DNA of 64,000 nucleotides, from assembly GCF_000374125.1 (NCBI RefSeq), contig NZ_KB893626.1, positions 434,001-498,000 of the forward strand, given 5' to 3'. A model generated the notes under the pieces. That model saw nothing but the letters and a program-made list of their open reading frames with translations. It was not told the DNA's origin and made no database searches. The number at the start of each line of letters is the position of its first letter. Positions within the stretch are counted from its first letter, which is position 1. Positions 18,000 to 26,742 of this stretch are shown one piece after another. The translations under genes and the position numbers were made by a program. This DNA is from Niabella aurantiaca DSM 17617. GTDB lineage: Bacteria; Bacteroidota; Bacteroidia; Chitinophagales; Chitinophagaceae.

Positions 18000-18155
18000 T
18001 TTTATTGTTTTTGAAAGTTTTGAAAGGGATCTCAATGATAAGACCGGCAGCTATTTCACCGCAAATCACGAAAGAAAATTGCAGGTAAACAATAGTGCAG
18101 ATGTACTATACGGGAATTCGCCGCATGGCAAATATTTTGTAAACTTGCGATAGAA

Positions 18156-20078
18156 ATGGACACTGCTATGAGAATGAAACAATTCTTATCATCAACCCTG
18201 CTGTTGTTTACCGGCTTTTTGGCTTTTGGCCAGCAGCAGGGAACTTCCGTTTTGCTGAAGAGGCTGAAGACCGCATCGGGTTACGAGCAAAAGGCGGACA
18301 TCCTCTACGACATATGCCAACGTTACCAGAACTCCGCTCCCGATTCTGCCTACCATTTTGCCGCACAGCTCGAAACGCTGGCAAAGGCACACAGCGATCA
18401 GCAACGGCAATACCGGGCACAGTTGTTAATAGCCCAGTATTTTACCAGTACCGGCCGGGCAAAAGAGGGTCTTGCTATTTGCGAAAAAGCGATGGTGCAG
18501 CTGCAGCATGATAAAAAGAACGCAGATCTGGTCATTGACTTCTGGCGCCTCAGGGGTGGTTGCCTGATGCAGTTGAACAAACAGCAGGAAGCCCTGAACA
18601 CATTTTATGAATTGCTGAAAATAAGCGAGCAGAACGGTTCCGTTTATGGAAGAGTGGCGGCCATTACCAATATTGGCTGGGTGTATATGGAGCTGTTTCA
18701 ATTCGACCGGGCCATAGCCGAGTTTAATACCGCAAAATTGCTGGCGGAACAGTATTCCACAGCGGTACCCCCGTTTTATGTGCCCAAGATTTATAACAAC
18801 ATGGCATCCTGTTACGGTGCAAAAGGGGAAACCGATTCTGCTTACCTGTACACCAACAAAGGGATAGCCGCCGCATTGAAGGTTAACGACTATGCTACTG
18901 CTGCCAATGGGCTGAACATCCTGGGAACGGCATTGATGGAAGAAAAAAAATACAGGGAAGCATTGGAAAAATTGCTGCATGCAAAATCACTCAGGCAGAA
19001 AGTGGGCAACCCGTTTTTTGTTGTGTCTGATATGGCCACGCTGGCAACCCTTTATAACGCGATGGGAAATACCGGGGCGGGTATTAAAACAAGCAAGGAG
19101 GCATTGGCCATTGCAAAAGAAAACAACATTGATGCAAAGCTGCCCATGTTGTACCTGTCGCTGGCTAATGGCTATGAAGCATCGGGAAATTATAAGGAGG
19201 CCGCAGGTGCCTACAAGTTGTTGGGCAGTCTTAAAGACACCCTGTTTGAAAAAGCAAACAGCGAAGCGATCGCTAACATGCGCGTGCAATATGAAACGGA
19301 AAAAAAGGAAAACGAAAATAAGTTATTAAAGAACGAAAATGCTTTAAAGGAGGCGCGCATCAGCAATAAAAACCGCACCATTTATATACTTGTGGCATCG
19401 ACGTTGTTTGTGGCAGCATTGATGTTTGGCTGGGTAACACGGATACGTTTGCGCAGAAGAGAAAGCGAGCTGAAAGCCATTGCCGATCTGCAAAAGGAAA
19501 AAGAACGCATTGCCCGCGACCTGCACGATAATGTAGGCGGGCAGCTGTCGTATATCATTTATTCGCTCGACGGCATTCATGAGGAAAATAAAGAAAAACG
19601 GGCCGAGATCGCAGCAAACATCGACCTGTCGGTACGCAGTGTTATCGGCAGCCTGCGTGAAACCATCTGGGCCATCAGCGATGCCAATATCTCCCTGCAG
19701 GATTTTTCTGACAAACTAAAACTGTATGTCCGGAACCTTTTTAACCGCGGCGATGTGAAAATTGTGTTCACGGAAAGCGTACAAGCCGGAAAAGAGCTGA
19801 ATGCATTGCTGGGTCTGAACCTGTACCGTATTTGCCAGGAAATCCTTACCAATGCATTTAAGTACAGCCTGGCAGATGAACTGAAAGTAGATCTGCGGTC
19901 AGATACGGCAAAACTGATGATTGCTATCGGCGATAACGGGATGGGGTTTGATGCGGCACTACAGAAGGAGGAGGGCTATGGTTTGCAAAACATCCGGAAG
20001 CGTGCCGGGGAATTCGGAATTGAGCTTATCATGGAAACCGCTGCGGGTAATGGCACACACTACAGGTTGATAGTATAG
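18156..20078 (+). CDS. TPR-domain sensor histidine kinase (HisKA_3 type)
   Basis: A 640-residue kinase counted from the ATG at 18156; the ATG at 18174 (MKQFLSSTLLLFTGFLAFGQ) gives a tidier signal peptide and may be the real start. Order of parts: signal peptide, periplasmic TPR-like helices (about 40-370), coiled coil, one membrane span (408-427), H-box ERIARDLHDNVGGQ with phospho-acceptor H457, then HATPase with N566, GDNGMGF and GYGLQNIRKRAG. This is the NarX/LytS-like layout that pairs with NarL-type regulators; its regulator lies 51 bases downstream. The TPR part probably senses a periplasmic partner. Confidence 0.92.
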   Translation: MDTAMRMKQFLSSTLLLFTGFLAFGQQQGTSVLLKRLKTASGYEQKADILYDICQRYQNSAPDSAYHFAAQLETLAKAHSDQQRQYRAQLLIAQYFTSTGRAKEGLAICEKAMVQLQHDKKNADLVIDFWRLRGGCLMQLNKQQEALNTFYELLKISEQNGSVYGRVAAITNIGWVYMELFQFDRAIAEFNTAKLLAEQYSTAVPPFYVPKIYNNMASCYGAKGETDSAYLYTNKGIAAALKVNDYATAANGLNILGTALMEEKKYREALEKLLHAKSLRQKVGNPFFVVSDMATLATLYNAMGNTGAGIKTSKEALAIAKENNIDAKLPMLYLSLANGYEASGNYKEAAGAYKLLGSLKDTLFEKANSEAIANMRVQYETEKKENENKLLKNENALKEARISNKNRTIYILVASTLFVAALMFGWVTRIRLRRRESELKAIADLQKEKERIARDLHDNVGGQLSYIIYSLDGIHEENKEKRAEIAANIDLSVRSVIGSLRETIWAISDANISLQDFSDKLKLYVRNLFNRGDVKIVFTESVQAGKELNALLGLNLYRICQEILTNAFKYSLADELKVDLRSDTAKLMIAIGDNGMGFDAALQKEEGYGLQNIRKRAGEFGIELIMETAAGNGTHYRLIV

Positions 20079-20129
20079 ATGCACTATTTTATTTCATGAA
20101 GGGCAACCGTAATTTTAAGTAAAAACCAT

Positions 20130-20792
20130 ATGATCCATATTGCCATCACAGACGATAAGAAACATTTGAGGAAGACCTTGCAGGAAAAACTGAGCGAAGC
20201 CGGCAAATACGAGGTATTATTTACGGCTGAAAATGGTAAAGATTTCCTGGAGAAAATGATGGAAGCCCGTAAATCTGTTTGTCCGGATGTGGTACTGATG
20301 GATATTGATATGCCGGTAATGGATGGAGTGGAAGCAGTGTTGCAGGGGAAAAAACGCTATCCGCAAACCCGGTTTTTGATGCTCACTATTTTTGATGAAG
20401 ACGCAAAGATCTTCAATGCTATAAAAGCAGGCGCCAGTGGTTATCTGCTGAAAGACGAACCCATCGAAGCGATTAAAAAGGCCATCACGCAATTAATGGA
20501 TGAGGAGGGTGCTCCTATGTCGCCCAGCATTGCCCGGCGCGCCCTGAACATGCTGATGAATGCCACCCTTGATCTGAAAGGTAGTACGTCAAAACAGGAA
20601 ACGGACGAATTTAAGCTGAGCGGTCGTGAAAAGGAAGTACTGACCTTGTTGGTCGATGGGTTGGAATACAAGGAAATAGGACAACAGATGAACGTGAGCC
20701 CCAACACCATCCGCAACCATATTGCCAACATCTACAGGAAGCTGCACGTAACCTCAAAAGCACAGGCGATCAGGGTATTTGGAAGGGAGTAG
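20130..20792 (+). CDS. NarL/LuxR-family response regulator
   Basis: A 220-residue regulator. The receiver domain has acidic residues D8-D9, phospho-acceptor D58 in VVLMDIDMPVMDG, T86 and K108. The LuxR-type helix-turn-helix spans about 163-217 (LSGREKEVLTLL through TIRNHIANIYRKL). Phosphorylation by the kinase encoded just upstream should allow dimerisation and DNA binding. The 51-base gap suggests co-transcription with the kinase. Target genes are not evident; the divergent 16926-16357 pair is a candidate by position only. Confidence 0.95.
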   Translation: MIHIAITDDKKHLRKTLQEKLSEAGKYEVLFTAENGKDFLEKMMEARKSVCPDVVLMDIDMPVMDGVEAVLQGKKRYPQTRFLMLTIFDEDAKIFNAIKAGASGYLLKDEPIEAIKKAITQLMDEEGAPMSPSIARRALNMLMNATLDLKGSTSKQETDEFKLSGREKEVLTLLVDGLEYKEIGQQMNVSPNTIRNHIANIYRKLHVTSKAQAIRVFGRE

Positions 20793-20859
20793 TAAAGAAA
20801 AGAGGTAAAACTTACCGGGCACCGGCGGCAAATCAAAACCCGCGAACCGAAAACCGGCG

Positions 20860-20867
20860 TATCTTTG
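20860..20867 (+). promoter_or_regulatory. -7 promoter element of rlmN (leaderless type)
   Basis: TATCTTTG is followed by CCGG and then the rlmN ATG, the same four-base spacing seen at other genes here. Confidence 0.6.
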
Positions 20868-20871
20868 CCGG

Positions 20872-21918
20872 ATGAACACAAAGCAGCAGAACATCCGCAC
20901 CCTCAGTCTTACCGACCTGGAGGATTATTTTTTATCCATCGGGGAGAAAAAATTCCGGGCAAAACAGGTTTACGACTGGTTGTGGCTGAAGCCGGTACAA
21001 GATTTTGACGCGATGAGCAATATCAGCAAGGAGCTGCGGCAGAAACTGGCTGACCGGTTTGATTTTCCGGCGCTGAGGATTGATACCACGCAGCATTCAG
21101 AAGATGGCACCATCAAATCCCGCTTTAAAACCGTTGAGGGCCACCTGACAGAGGGGGTACTGATCCCTACTGACGAGCGCAAAACGGCCTGCGTCAGTTC
21201 ACAGATCGGTTGCAGCCTCAGCTGTAAATTCTGCGCTACCGGTTATATTGAGCGGAAAAGGAACCTGAGCTTTGACGAGATCTATGATGAAGTGGCACTG
21301 ATCAACCAGCAGTCGCTGGAAGTGTATGATAAAAAGCTGACAAACATCGTATTTATGGGCATGGGAGAACCGTTACTGAACTATAAGAACGTTTTAAAAG
21401 CGATCGAAAAGATCACTTCCCCCGATGCCCTCGGCATGAGCCCGCGGAGGATCACCGTTTCCACAGCCGGGGTGGCCAAGCAGATCCGGCAGCTGGGCGA
21501 TGACCGGGTGAAATTCAAGCTGGCGCTGTCGCTGCATGCGGCCACTGACAGGAAGCGCCACGAGATCATGCCCATTAACGACAGCAATAATATTCAGTCG
21601 CTTATTGAAGCGCTCAATTATTTTTATAAGCAAACGAAGAACGAGATCACTTTTGAGTATATCCTCTTTAATAATTTTAATGATTCGCTGGAAGATGCGG
21701 ATGAGCTGATCAAAATTTACCGCCAGGTGCCGGCCGATCTGGTGAACCTGATCGAATACAACCCCATCGAATTTGCAAAATTCACCAAGCCTTCCGAGGA
21801 AAAAGTAGAAGCTTTTATGAGCTACCTGGAAAAAAACAGGGTAAATGCCCGGTTGCGCCGCAGCAGGGGAAAAGACATCGATGCCGCCTGTGGCCAGCTG
21901 GCCAATAAGGGCAACTGA
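20872..21918 (+). CDS. rlmN: Dual-specificity RNA methyltransferase RlmN
   Basis: A 348-residue radical-SAM enzyme that methylates C2 of A2503 in 23S rRNA and, in some bacteria, A37 of certain tRNAs. The iron-sulfur cysteines C114, C118 and C121 form CSLSCKFC, and C340 in DAACGQL is the conserved C-terminal cysteine that forms the transient RNA adduct. The blocks FMGMGEPLLNY and HAATDRKRHEIMPIN are also standard. Length and motifs are complete. It has its own promoter-like element directly before the ATG and appears monocistronic. Confidence 0.97.
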   Translation: MNTKQQNIRTLSLTDLEDYFLSIGEKKFRAKQVYDWLWLKPVQDFDAMSNISKELRQKLADRFDFPALRIDTTQHSEDGTIKSRFKTVEGHLTEGVLIPTDERKTACVSSQIGCSLSCKFCATGYIERKRNLSFDEIYDEVALINQQSLEVYDKKLTNIVFMGMGEPLLNYKNVLKAIEKITSPDALGMSPRRITVSTAGVAKQIRQLGDDRVKFKLALSLHAATDRKRHEIMPINDSNNIQSLIEALNYFYKQTKNEITFEYILFNNFNDSLEDADELIKIYRQVPADLVNLIEYNPIEFAKFTKPSEEKVEAFMSYLEKNRVNARLRRSRGKDIDAACGQLANKGN

Positions 21919-22291
21919 GATGGCTAGCAGGGAAAAGTGTGCATATGTTAGTTTTCTCTCGGATTACACGGATGTTCACAGATTTGTTGTAGCTATTTTG
22001 TGATCGGTGTAATTCTCGCACCTCCTTATTTACCCGGTCTCCGACTCTTAAGGATTTCTGTAAAAATCTGTGTATGCTATGAGCATAATTGTTTGCGGTT
22101 ATTTCCCAACGGATGGCAGCCGCCCACATACGTATAAAAAGAGATCCTCTTCTTTGCCGGGGTCCCTGTAAGTAAATAACTCGAAAACCGGTCAGGACAA
22201 CGGAAAGTGAAACGCGTAAAAATGGCATGGACGACCTGTTGCGTTTTTGAAAGAAAAAACGTTTCTGATCATAAACAAAACCTGAATGATT
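21919..22291. other. Intergenic region with a degraded direct-repeat element
   Basis: No gene is seen. Bases 21959-22078 contain phrases such as GGATTACACGGATGTTCACAG and, further on, ATCGGTGTAATT and AAAATCTGTGTATG, which look like a decayed member of an intergenic repeat built from GGATTACACGGAT-type words. Confidence 0.4.
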
Positions 22292-22720
22292 ATGAAAGCT
22301 ACACAATTGCTGCCCATTCTTGGCCTCACACTGCTGATGGCTGCCTGTGAGAAATCTGCAGATAACCAACCAACCACACTTGAGGGCAAATGGGAGATGA
22401 GAACTACCTGGGGTGATATGCCTTTGACGACTTACCCGGAAGGGAACGGAAATCAGCTGCAGTTCAACAATAACCATTATGTGCGCCTGGAAAATAACGA
22501 AGTAAAAAAAACCGGCACCTTCAGCCTGGTAAAAGACAAGAGTGCCGAGGCTACTGTTGGACTGGTGATACCGGAAGGACAGTTTGAATCCCGGATCATA
22601 TTTGAATCTGACCCGGGGCAAAAGGTATTTTACCAGTTCTCCAACGACACCCTTTACCTGCTCCAGGGCTTTTTTCCAACCGATGGCGGTTCTAAGACGG
22701 GCTATGTGCGGATCCAGTAA
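22292..22720 (+). CDS. Small lipoprotein of unknown function
   Basis: A 142-residue protein read from the ATG at 22292, two codons after another ATG. It has a lipoprotein signal (LPILGLTLLMAACEKS, lipidated Cys near residue 19). The mature part begins with LEGKWEMRTTWGD, the opening of the lipocalin-like small lipoproteins common in Bacteroidota, and continues as beta strands (HYVRLENNEVKKTGTFSLV). Function is unknown. Its 3' end overlaps the aminotransferase gene on the opposite strand by 29 bases. Confidence 0.7.
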   Translation: MKATQLLPILGLTLLMAACEKSADNQPTTLEGKWEMRTTWGDMPLTTYPEGNGNQLQFNNNHYVRLENNEVKKTGTFSLVKDKSAEATVGLVIPEGQFESRIIFESDPGQKVFYQFSNDTLYLLQGFFPTDGGSKTGYVRIQ

Positions 22721-23540
22721 CCGACTCTCCGAGCCGGATGAACTGTTCCCGTAGCTGCCGGGTCAGGGCGCCAGCCTTCCCGTTTCCGATGCGGATGCCG
22801 TCAATTTCTGTTACCGGTAAAATGCGTTTGGTGGTGCTGGTCATGAAGACCTCGGCTGCCTGTTTTAGTTCGGTAAGGGATATATCACGTGTTTCGGCAG
22901 GCAGGATCCCACCGGCAAATGCAAGTGTTTTTTTGCGGGTAACGCCGGCCAGTATATTGTGCGCAGGCGTTACAAGCTGTCCCTGCGGTGTTACCATAAA
23001 AATATTGGCGCGCGGAAATTCTGAAATGATGTTGTTCTGAAAATAGAGCACATCATCCAGCCCCTTTTCTTTTAACCGTTTTTGCAGCCAGATGCCCATA
23101 ACATAATTGGTGGACTTTACCGCGGGGAGGTCCCGCTGATAGGCATACGTCATGATCTTTATACCCTGTTCAAATTGAATGCTGTCCGGTAATGCCAGGG
23201 GCTGCTGCTGCAGGATAAAGTTTCCCTGCACCGGCGTGTAGTTATCGGGTGCGTAACCGCCTGTTGCGATCATCCGGATGCCGCTTTGGGGGATATTGTT
23301 TTTTTTGATGAGTTGCGAAATGATCTCTTTTACGGCCGCCTGGGGGTGCGGAATGGAAATTGAGAGTTCCTTTGCAGAGTTAAAAAAACGATCCAGGTAA
23401 TCGTCCAGGAACAGGGGCTGATTGTTGATGGTCCTGAAATAATCAAAAACGGCATATCCCCGTTGTATGGCCAGGTCATTGGTCTGAATCACTGATCTTC
23501 CCTCTCCTGCAAAGTCATTGTTTACGAATGTCCATCTCAT
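22692..23540 (-). CDS. Class IV aminotransferase
   Basis: A 282-residue PLP enzyme of fold type IV, the group containing branched-chain aminotransferase, D-amino acid aminotransferase and aminodeoxychorismate lyase. The PLP lysine is K142 in AVKSTNY, and E174 in SEFPRANIF is the expected pyridine-nitrogen contact. Which substrate it uses is not clear from sequence. Its ATG overlaps the stop of the P1 peptidase gene (ATGA at 23537-23540), so translation is probably coupled. The partnership hints at use of amino acids released by that peptidase. Confidence 0.88.
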   Translation of the reverse strand: MRWTFVNNDFAGEGRSVIQTNDLAIQRGYAVFDYFRTINNQPLFLDDYLDRFFNSAKELSISIPHPQAAVKEIISQLIKKNNIPQSGIRMIATGGYAPDNYTPVQGNFILQQQPLALPDSIQFEQGIKIMTYAYQRDLPAVKSTNYVMGIWLQKRLKEKGLDDVLYFQNNIISEFPRANIFMVTPQGQLVTPAHNILAGVTRKKTLAFAGGILPAETRDISLTELKQAAEVFMTSTTKRILPVTEIDGIRIGNGKAGALTRQLREQFIRLGESVTGSAHSPS

Positions 23541-24682
23541 GGCTGGTACCGGTTGTATTTTTTTAATATCGAAATTACGGCTTCCTTTGGCAGCGCTTCC
23601 ACTTTATTTCCATTGCGGCCGGTCATTGTTTTTGCGGCAAAGAGCGCATTCACGATGGCCTCTTCGGTGGCTTCAATGGCTGCAAGGAACAGGGGCGAAA
23701 GGTCGTCGTTAAAGAGGGTGGTTGCCGTATGCAGTGGTTGCTCCGATTGGTGAGGGATCCGGACAGAAGGGTGGGTGGAAAAAGCGATGACATAGTCGCC
23801 GCTGCCGTTACTGGCAATACCACCGGTTTTGGCCAGTCCCATAAAGGCCCGTTTGGCCAGGCGCTCCAGGCTGTGGGCCTGCAGCGGGGCGTCAGTGGCA
23901 AGAACGATCATGCAACTTCCGTCTGCAGGATTATTGAGCCGGTCGCTTAAAAAGTAACGGCCCAGTTCTTTACCCACGGGCACCCCGGCAATTTCCAGCA
24001 CCCCGCCAAAATTGGCCTGAACCAGAACGCCAACAGTATATCCTCCCAACGTTTTGGGAAGCACTCTTGATGCAGACCCGATCCCTCCTTTAAATCCAAA
24101 GCAAACGGTTCCGGTGCCGGCACCTGTATTGCCCTGCTCCACGGCTCCCGGTTTTGCGATGTGAATGGTTTCAAGGATGTCTTCCTCGGTAACATGCCTG
24201 CCCCGGATGTCATTGAGATAGCCGTCGTTGGTTTCTCCTACCACGATGTTGACGCTTTGTACATCCTGGTTCCCTTTTTGTGCAAGTGTGTAACTGACGC
24301 CTGCATTGATACCAGCTGCTACATTCAGGGTGTTGGTAAGGATCACCGGGCTCTCGATATTCCCCAGCTCCCGGATCTGTGTAATGCCTGCCAGCTTGCC
24401 AAACCCGTTACCTACATAAACGGCTGCGGGCACTTTTTCCCGGAAGAGATTTCCGCCATGCGGCAGTACGACCGTTGCGCCCGTTCTTACGGAACTGCCC
24501 CTGATCAGCGTTTTATGCCCGACCTGCACACCCGCTACATCCGTAATGGCATTATAGGTTCCACGCGGCAATACACCGATCCGTACAGGGCTACCGGAAG
24601 TTATTTTTGGTTGCGCCTTTACCGGAATAATGGACACGGCATTGCTGATCAGGATAAAAATAAGGCAGTATAGCTGTTTCAT
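23537..24682 (-). CDS. P1-family peptidase (DmpA/BapA-like aminopeptidase)
   Basis: A 381-residue protein with a signal peptide ending near VKAQ (residue 24). It has the P1/S58 blocks ITDVAGVQVGHKTL, TVVLPHGG, GETNDGYLNDIRG and FKGGIGSASRVLP (197-209). In the family the precursor cuts itself just before the serine of the last block, which becomes the N-terminal nucleophile. Relatives release N-terminal amino acids, including D- or beta-residues, from short peptides. The signal peptide implies a periplasmic enzyme. It is the first gene of a two-gene unit with the aminotransferase. Confidence 0.92.
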   Translation of the reverse strand: MKQLYCLIFILISNAVSIIPVKAQPKITSGSPVRIGVLPRGTYNAITDVAGVQVGHKTLIRGSSVRTGATVVLPHGGNLFREKVPAAVYVGNGFGKLAGITQIRELGNIESPVILTNTLNVAAGINAGVSYTLAQKGNQDVQSVNIVVGETNDGYLNDIRGRHVTEEDILETIHIAKPGAVEQGNTGAGTGTVCFGFKGGIGSASRVLPKTLGGYTVGVLVQANFGGVLEIAGVPVGKELGRYFLSDRLNNPADGSCMIVLATDAPLQAHSLERLAKRAFMGLAKTGGIASNGSGDYVIAFSTHPSVRIPHQSEQPLHTATTLFNDDLSPLFLAAIEATEEAIVNALFAAKTMTGRNGNKVEALPKEAVISILKKYNRYQP

Positions 24683-24799
24683 ACGGATTCAATATAGGCA
24701 ATGAACCGCAGGTGCTTCCTGCAGCATTGAAAAATAGCGGAGCTGGTAAACCCTTTACAGGATGGACCCCGGCCAGAGGAAATGACCTGTATGGCGGGA

Positions 24800-25270
24800 T
24801 CAGAACCTGGATGTTACGGCTCCGATACCAAAGCCGAGAAACGCAATGATGTAAAACCCGATCACTACGATGGTGAGGATACCGGTAAACCGGAAAAAAT
24901 TTTTGAGGTAACGCAATCCTTCGTTCAGATCCGAAAGGTTCTCCGCCTGTATCGCCCTTCGGGTGACGCTTCCGAATTTATACAGGTACAGGGAGGGAAA
25001 GAAATAAAGCAAGGCCATGATGATGTAGATCAAACCGAGAAAAGCGCCTGAAAAAGGCATCCCGCTGTTTTGTACAAGGGCGGAACCGGCCATAAGCACA
25101 CCCAGGCCGGCTATGAGGATGAAGAAGAGGGCTATAAAGCCGATAATGCCCAGGAACCGGGCCCATTTGGAGGCTTCGTCAATATATGCCTTTCCCTGGT
25201 CGTTGATTTCTAGATGTTTAAAAAGCCCACCTTCCTCCGGCTGGGGAGCGGGTTGATAGAGATCTTCCAT
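24800..25270 (-). CDS. DUF5362-family membrane protein
   Basis: A 156-residue protein with a proline-rich cytoplasmic start (MEDLYQPAPQPEEGG), a helix (IDEASKWARFLGIIGF) and four predicted spans near residues 38-60, 75-97, 125-145 and a shorter one. This pattern fits DUF5362, small membrane proteins of unknown function in Bacteroidota. A TATATTTA sequence upstream may be the -7 element. It stands alone, downstream of no same-strand gene closer than the 64-residue protein at 25517. Confidence 0.7.
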   Translation of the reverse strand: MEDLYQPAPQPEEGGLFKHLEINDQGKAYIDEASKWARFLGIIGFIALFFILIAGLGVLMAGSALVQNSGMPFSGAFLGLIYIIMALLYFFPSLYLYKFGSVTRRAIQAENLSDLNEGLRYLKNFFRFTGILTIVVIGFYIIAFLGFGIGAVTSRF

Positions 25271-25516
25271 ATTGTCTGGTTTTAAGCGTTACGTATTATT
25301 GTAAATATACCGCGAATTTGCGACGATCGTGTGAGGTAGGCGCTCTTTATCAAGGAATGAGGGCAAACGCCCGGTACCGGAACGCCGGCTTGAAGAATTG
25401 GCATGCCTGTTCCGGACCATGCAATAGCCCGCAGATTGTACCCATAACGGGTCACAGCTGCCTGCCGGATCACCGATCGCAGGCACTTACGAGGATAAAA
25501 CAATGAAGGGGAAGGC

Positions 25517-25711
25517 TTATGCTTCATCATTTCCCTGGGGATGTTCCACATGCCCTTTTTTATCTCCGATCTTGTCGATGGTTTCTTTTCCTCTTTGTAA
25601 CAGAGATGATACCGGGCCTTCCATATCTTCCTGGGGATCCCCTTCATGCTTTTTGAGTGGATCTTTTAAGTCCTCTTTTTCGTTTTCGTTATGTTGTTCT
25701 TTTGGATTCAT
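25517..25711 (-). CDS. Small, highly charged protein of unknown function
   Basis: A 64-residue protein made almost entirely of charged and polar residues (MNPKEQHNENEKEDLKDPLKK and so on), with no membrane span or cysteine. The composition resembles small disordered stress-type proteins found in many Chitinophagaceae genomes, but no named family was recognised. An ATG start and lack of overlap with other genes support it. Confidence 0.5.
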   Translation of the reverse strand: MNPKEQHNENEKEDLKDPLKKHEGDPQEDMEGPVSSLLQRGKETIDKIGDKKGHVEHPQGNDEA

Positions 25712-25865
25712 GATAACTCCGGAGGATGTTTATTTATACCTACAAGTTACCAAAAAATAATGAGATTTTTTTCCGGGGGCTGCAGATCAATGTAAAAGAT
25801 GCTGTATTCCATTCATAGTCTTTCAATTTTAGCTACCTTTAACTTTTAATACACATTTCAACTCG

Positions 25866-26213
25866 ATGAATTTTATTTTAAAAGTGCTCATAACCGGACT
25901 CATCGCTTATTTGCTTCCAGCTATATTGCCGGGTGTTAAGGTAGCGGATATCAAAACCGCGGCATTATTTGCGCTTGTGCTGGCCCTGCTGAATGCCATT
26001 GTAAAACCGGTGCTGGTGATCCTGACCATTCCGGTCACTTTAATTACGCTTGGTCTTTTTTTACTCGTGATCAACGCTCTTATGGTATTGATCGCAGCCA
26101 ACTTTTTTAAGGGGGTAGAAGTGAACGGTTTTTGGTGGGCCTTGATATTCAGCATCTTGCTTTCGCTCGGATCTTCGGTGCTTTATTCGCTGGTAGGAGG
26201 TGGTAAAAATTAA
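25866..26213 (+). CDS. Phage-holin-family (superfamily IV) membrane protein
   Basis: A 115-residue protein with four hydrophobic spans. It carries the family phrases LLNAIVKPVLVILTIPVTLITLG and VINALMVLIAANFFKGVEVNGFWWA. Despite its family name this is a common chromosomal membrane protein, and no phage genes are nearby. Function is unknown. A near-consensus -7 element (TACCTTTA, 25834-25841) lies 24 bases before the ATG. A perfect hairpin follows the stop and is shared with the Fur gene on the other strand. Confidence 0.82.
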   Translation: MNFILKVLITGLIAYLLPAILPGVKVADIKTAALFALVLALLNAIVKPVLVILTIPVTLITLGLFLLVINALMVLIAANFFKGVEVNGFWWALIFSILLSLGSSVLYSLVGGGKN

Positions 26214-26278
26214 GATATTTTATTTGGAAAACATGGCTTCCGGCTGTAAATTAGCAGTTAGTCAAAACATTAATCAAA

Positions 26279-26304
26279 AGTCCTGATGTGTCTACATCAG
26301 GACT
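26279..26304. terminator. Bidirectional terminator between the holin-family gene and fur
   Basis: An 11-bp perfect stem (AGTCCTGATGT at 26279-26289, ACATCAGGACT at 26294-26304) with a 4-base loop, and T-rich runs on both strands. Confidence 0.85.
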
Positions 26305-26309
26305 TTCTT

Positions 26310-26729
26310 TTATAGATGATTACAGGATTTACAAACGCCCTTCACCACCACTTCTACCTGCTGTATGGTGTACTCGCGCGGCAGCTTTACCGTTGGGGTT
26401 ACTACATCATCCAGGCATAAGGTATTGCCGCACCGGGTGCACACCAGGTGCACATGATGGTCATGATGGTGCCCCTCCCAACAGTCGTTCTTACACAATG
26501 CATATTTGATGCTGTTATCAGAGGTAGGAATAGTATGGATGATCCCTTTATCTACAAAGGATTGCAGGGTCCGGTAAACGGTCACGCGGTCAAAATGACC
26601 ATCGGTGTTCTTTTCAATATCCGCATGGGCCAGCGCACCATTGCTGTTCAGGAAAAGCGACAGGATCTTGCGCCGCCCTTCCGTTACACTTAAATTATTT
26701 TGTTTTAATATATGAACAATGCTATCCAT
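26310..26729 (-). CDS. Fur-family metal-responsive repressor
   Basis: A 139-residue regulator. A winged helix (about 10-75, with DRVTVYRTLQSFVDKG as recognition helix region) is followed by a dimerisation domain. That domain has the structural zinc cysteines C97/C100 (CTRC) and C133/C136 (CKSC) and a dense histidine cluster at 87-94 (HHHDHHVH). The family senses iron, zinc, manganese or peroxide; the two CxxC pairs and histidine cluster are compatible with a zinc or iron sensor, but the metal is not decided. It lies 13 bases after the SCO1 gene and has its own -7-like element. Confidence 0.92.
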   Translation of the reverse strand: MDSIVHILKQNNLSVTEGRRKILSLFLNSNGALAHADIEKNTDGHFDRVTVYRTLQSFVDKGIIHTIPTSDNSIKYALCKNDCWEGHHHDHHVHLVCTRCGNTLCLDDVVTPTVKLPREYTIQQVEVVVKGVCKSCNHL

Positions 26730-26733
26730 ACCT

Positions 26734-26741
26734 TAAAGTTA
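26734..26741 (-). promoter_or_regulatory. -7-like element before the Fur-family gene
   Basis: The minus strand reads TAACTTTA (7 of 8 to TAnnTTTG), then AGGT, then ATG: again a four-base gap. Confidence 0.4.
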
Positions 26742-26742
26742 A

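Noticed and set aside
25866-26213. Prophage signal from the holin-family protein
   Set aside because: The family is common on chromosomes and no other phage gene lies near it.
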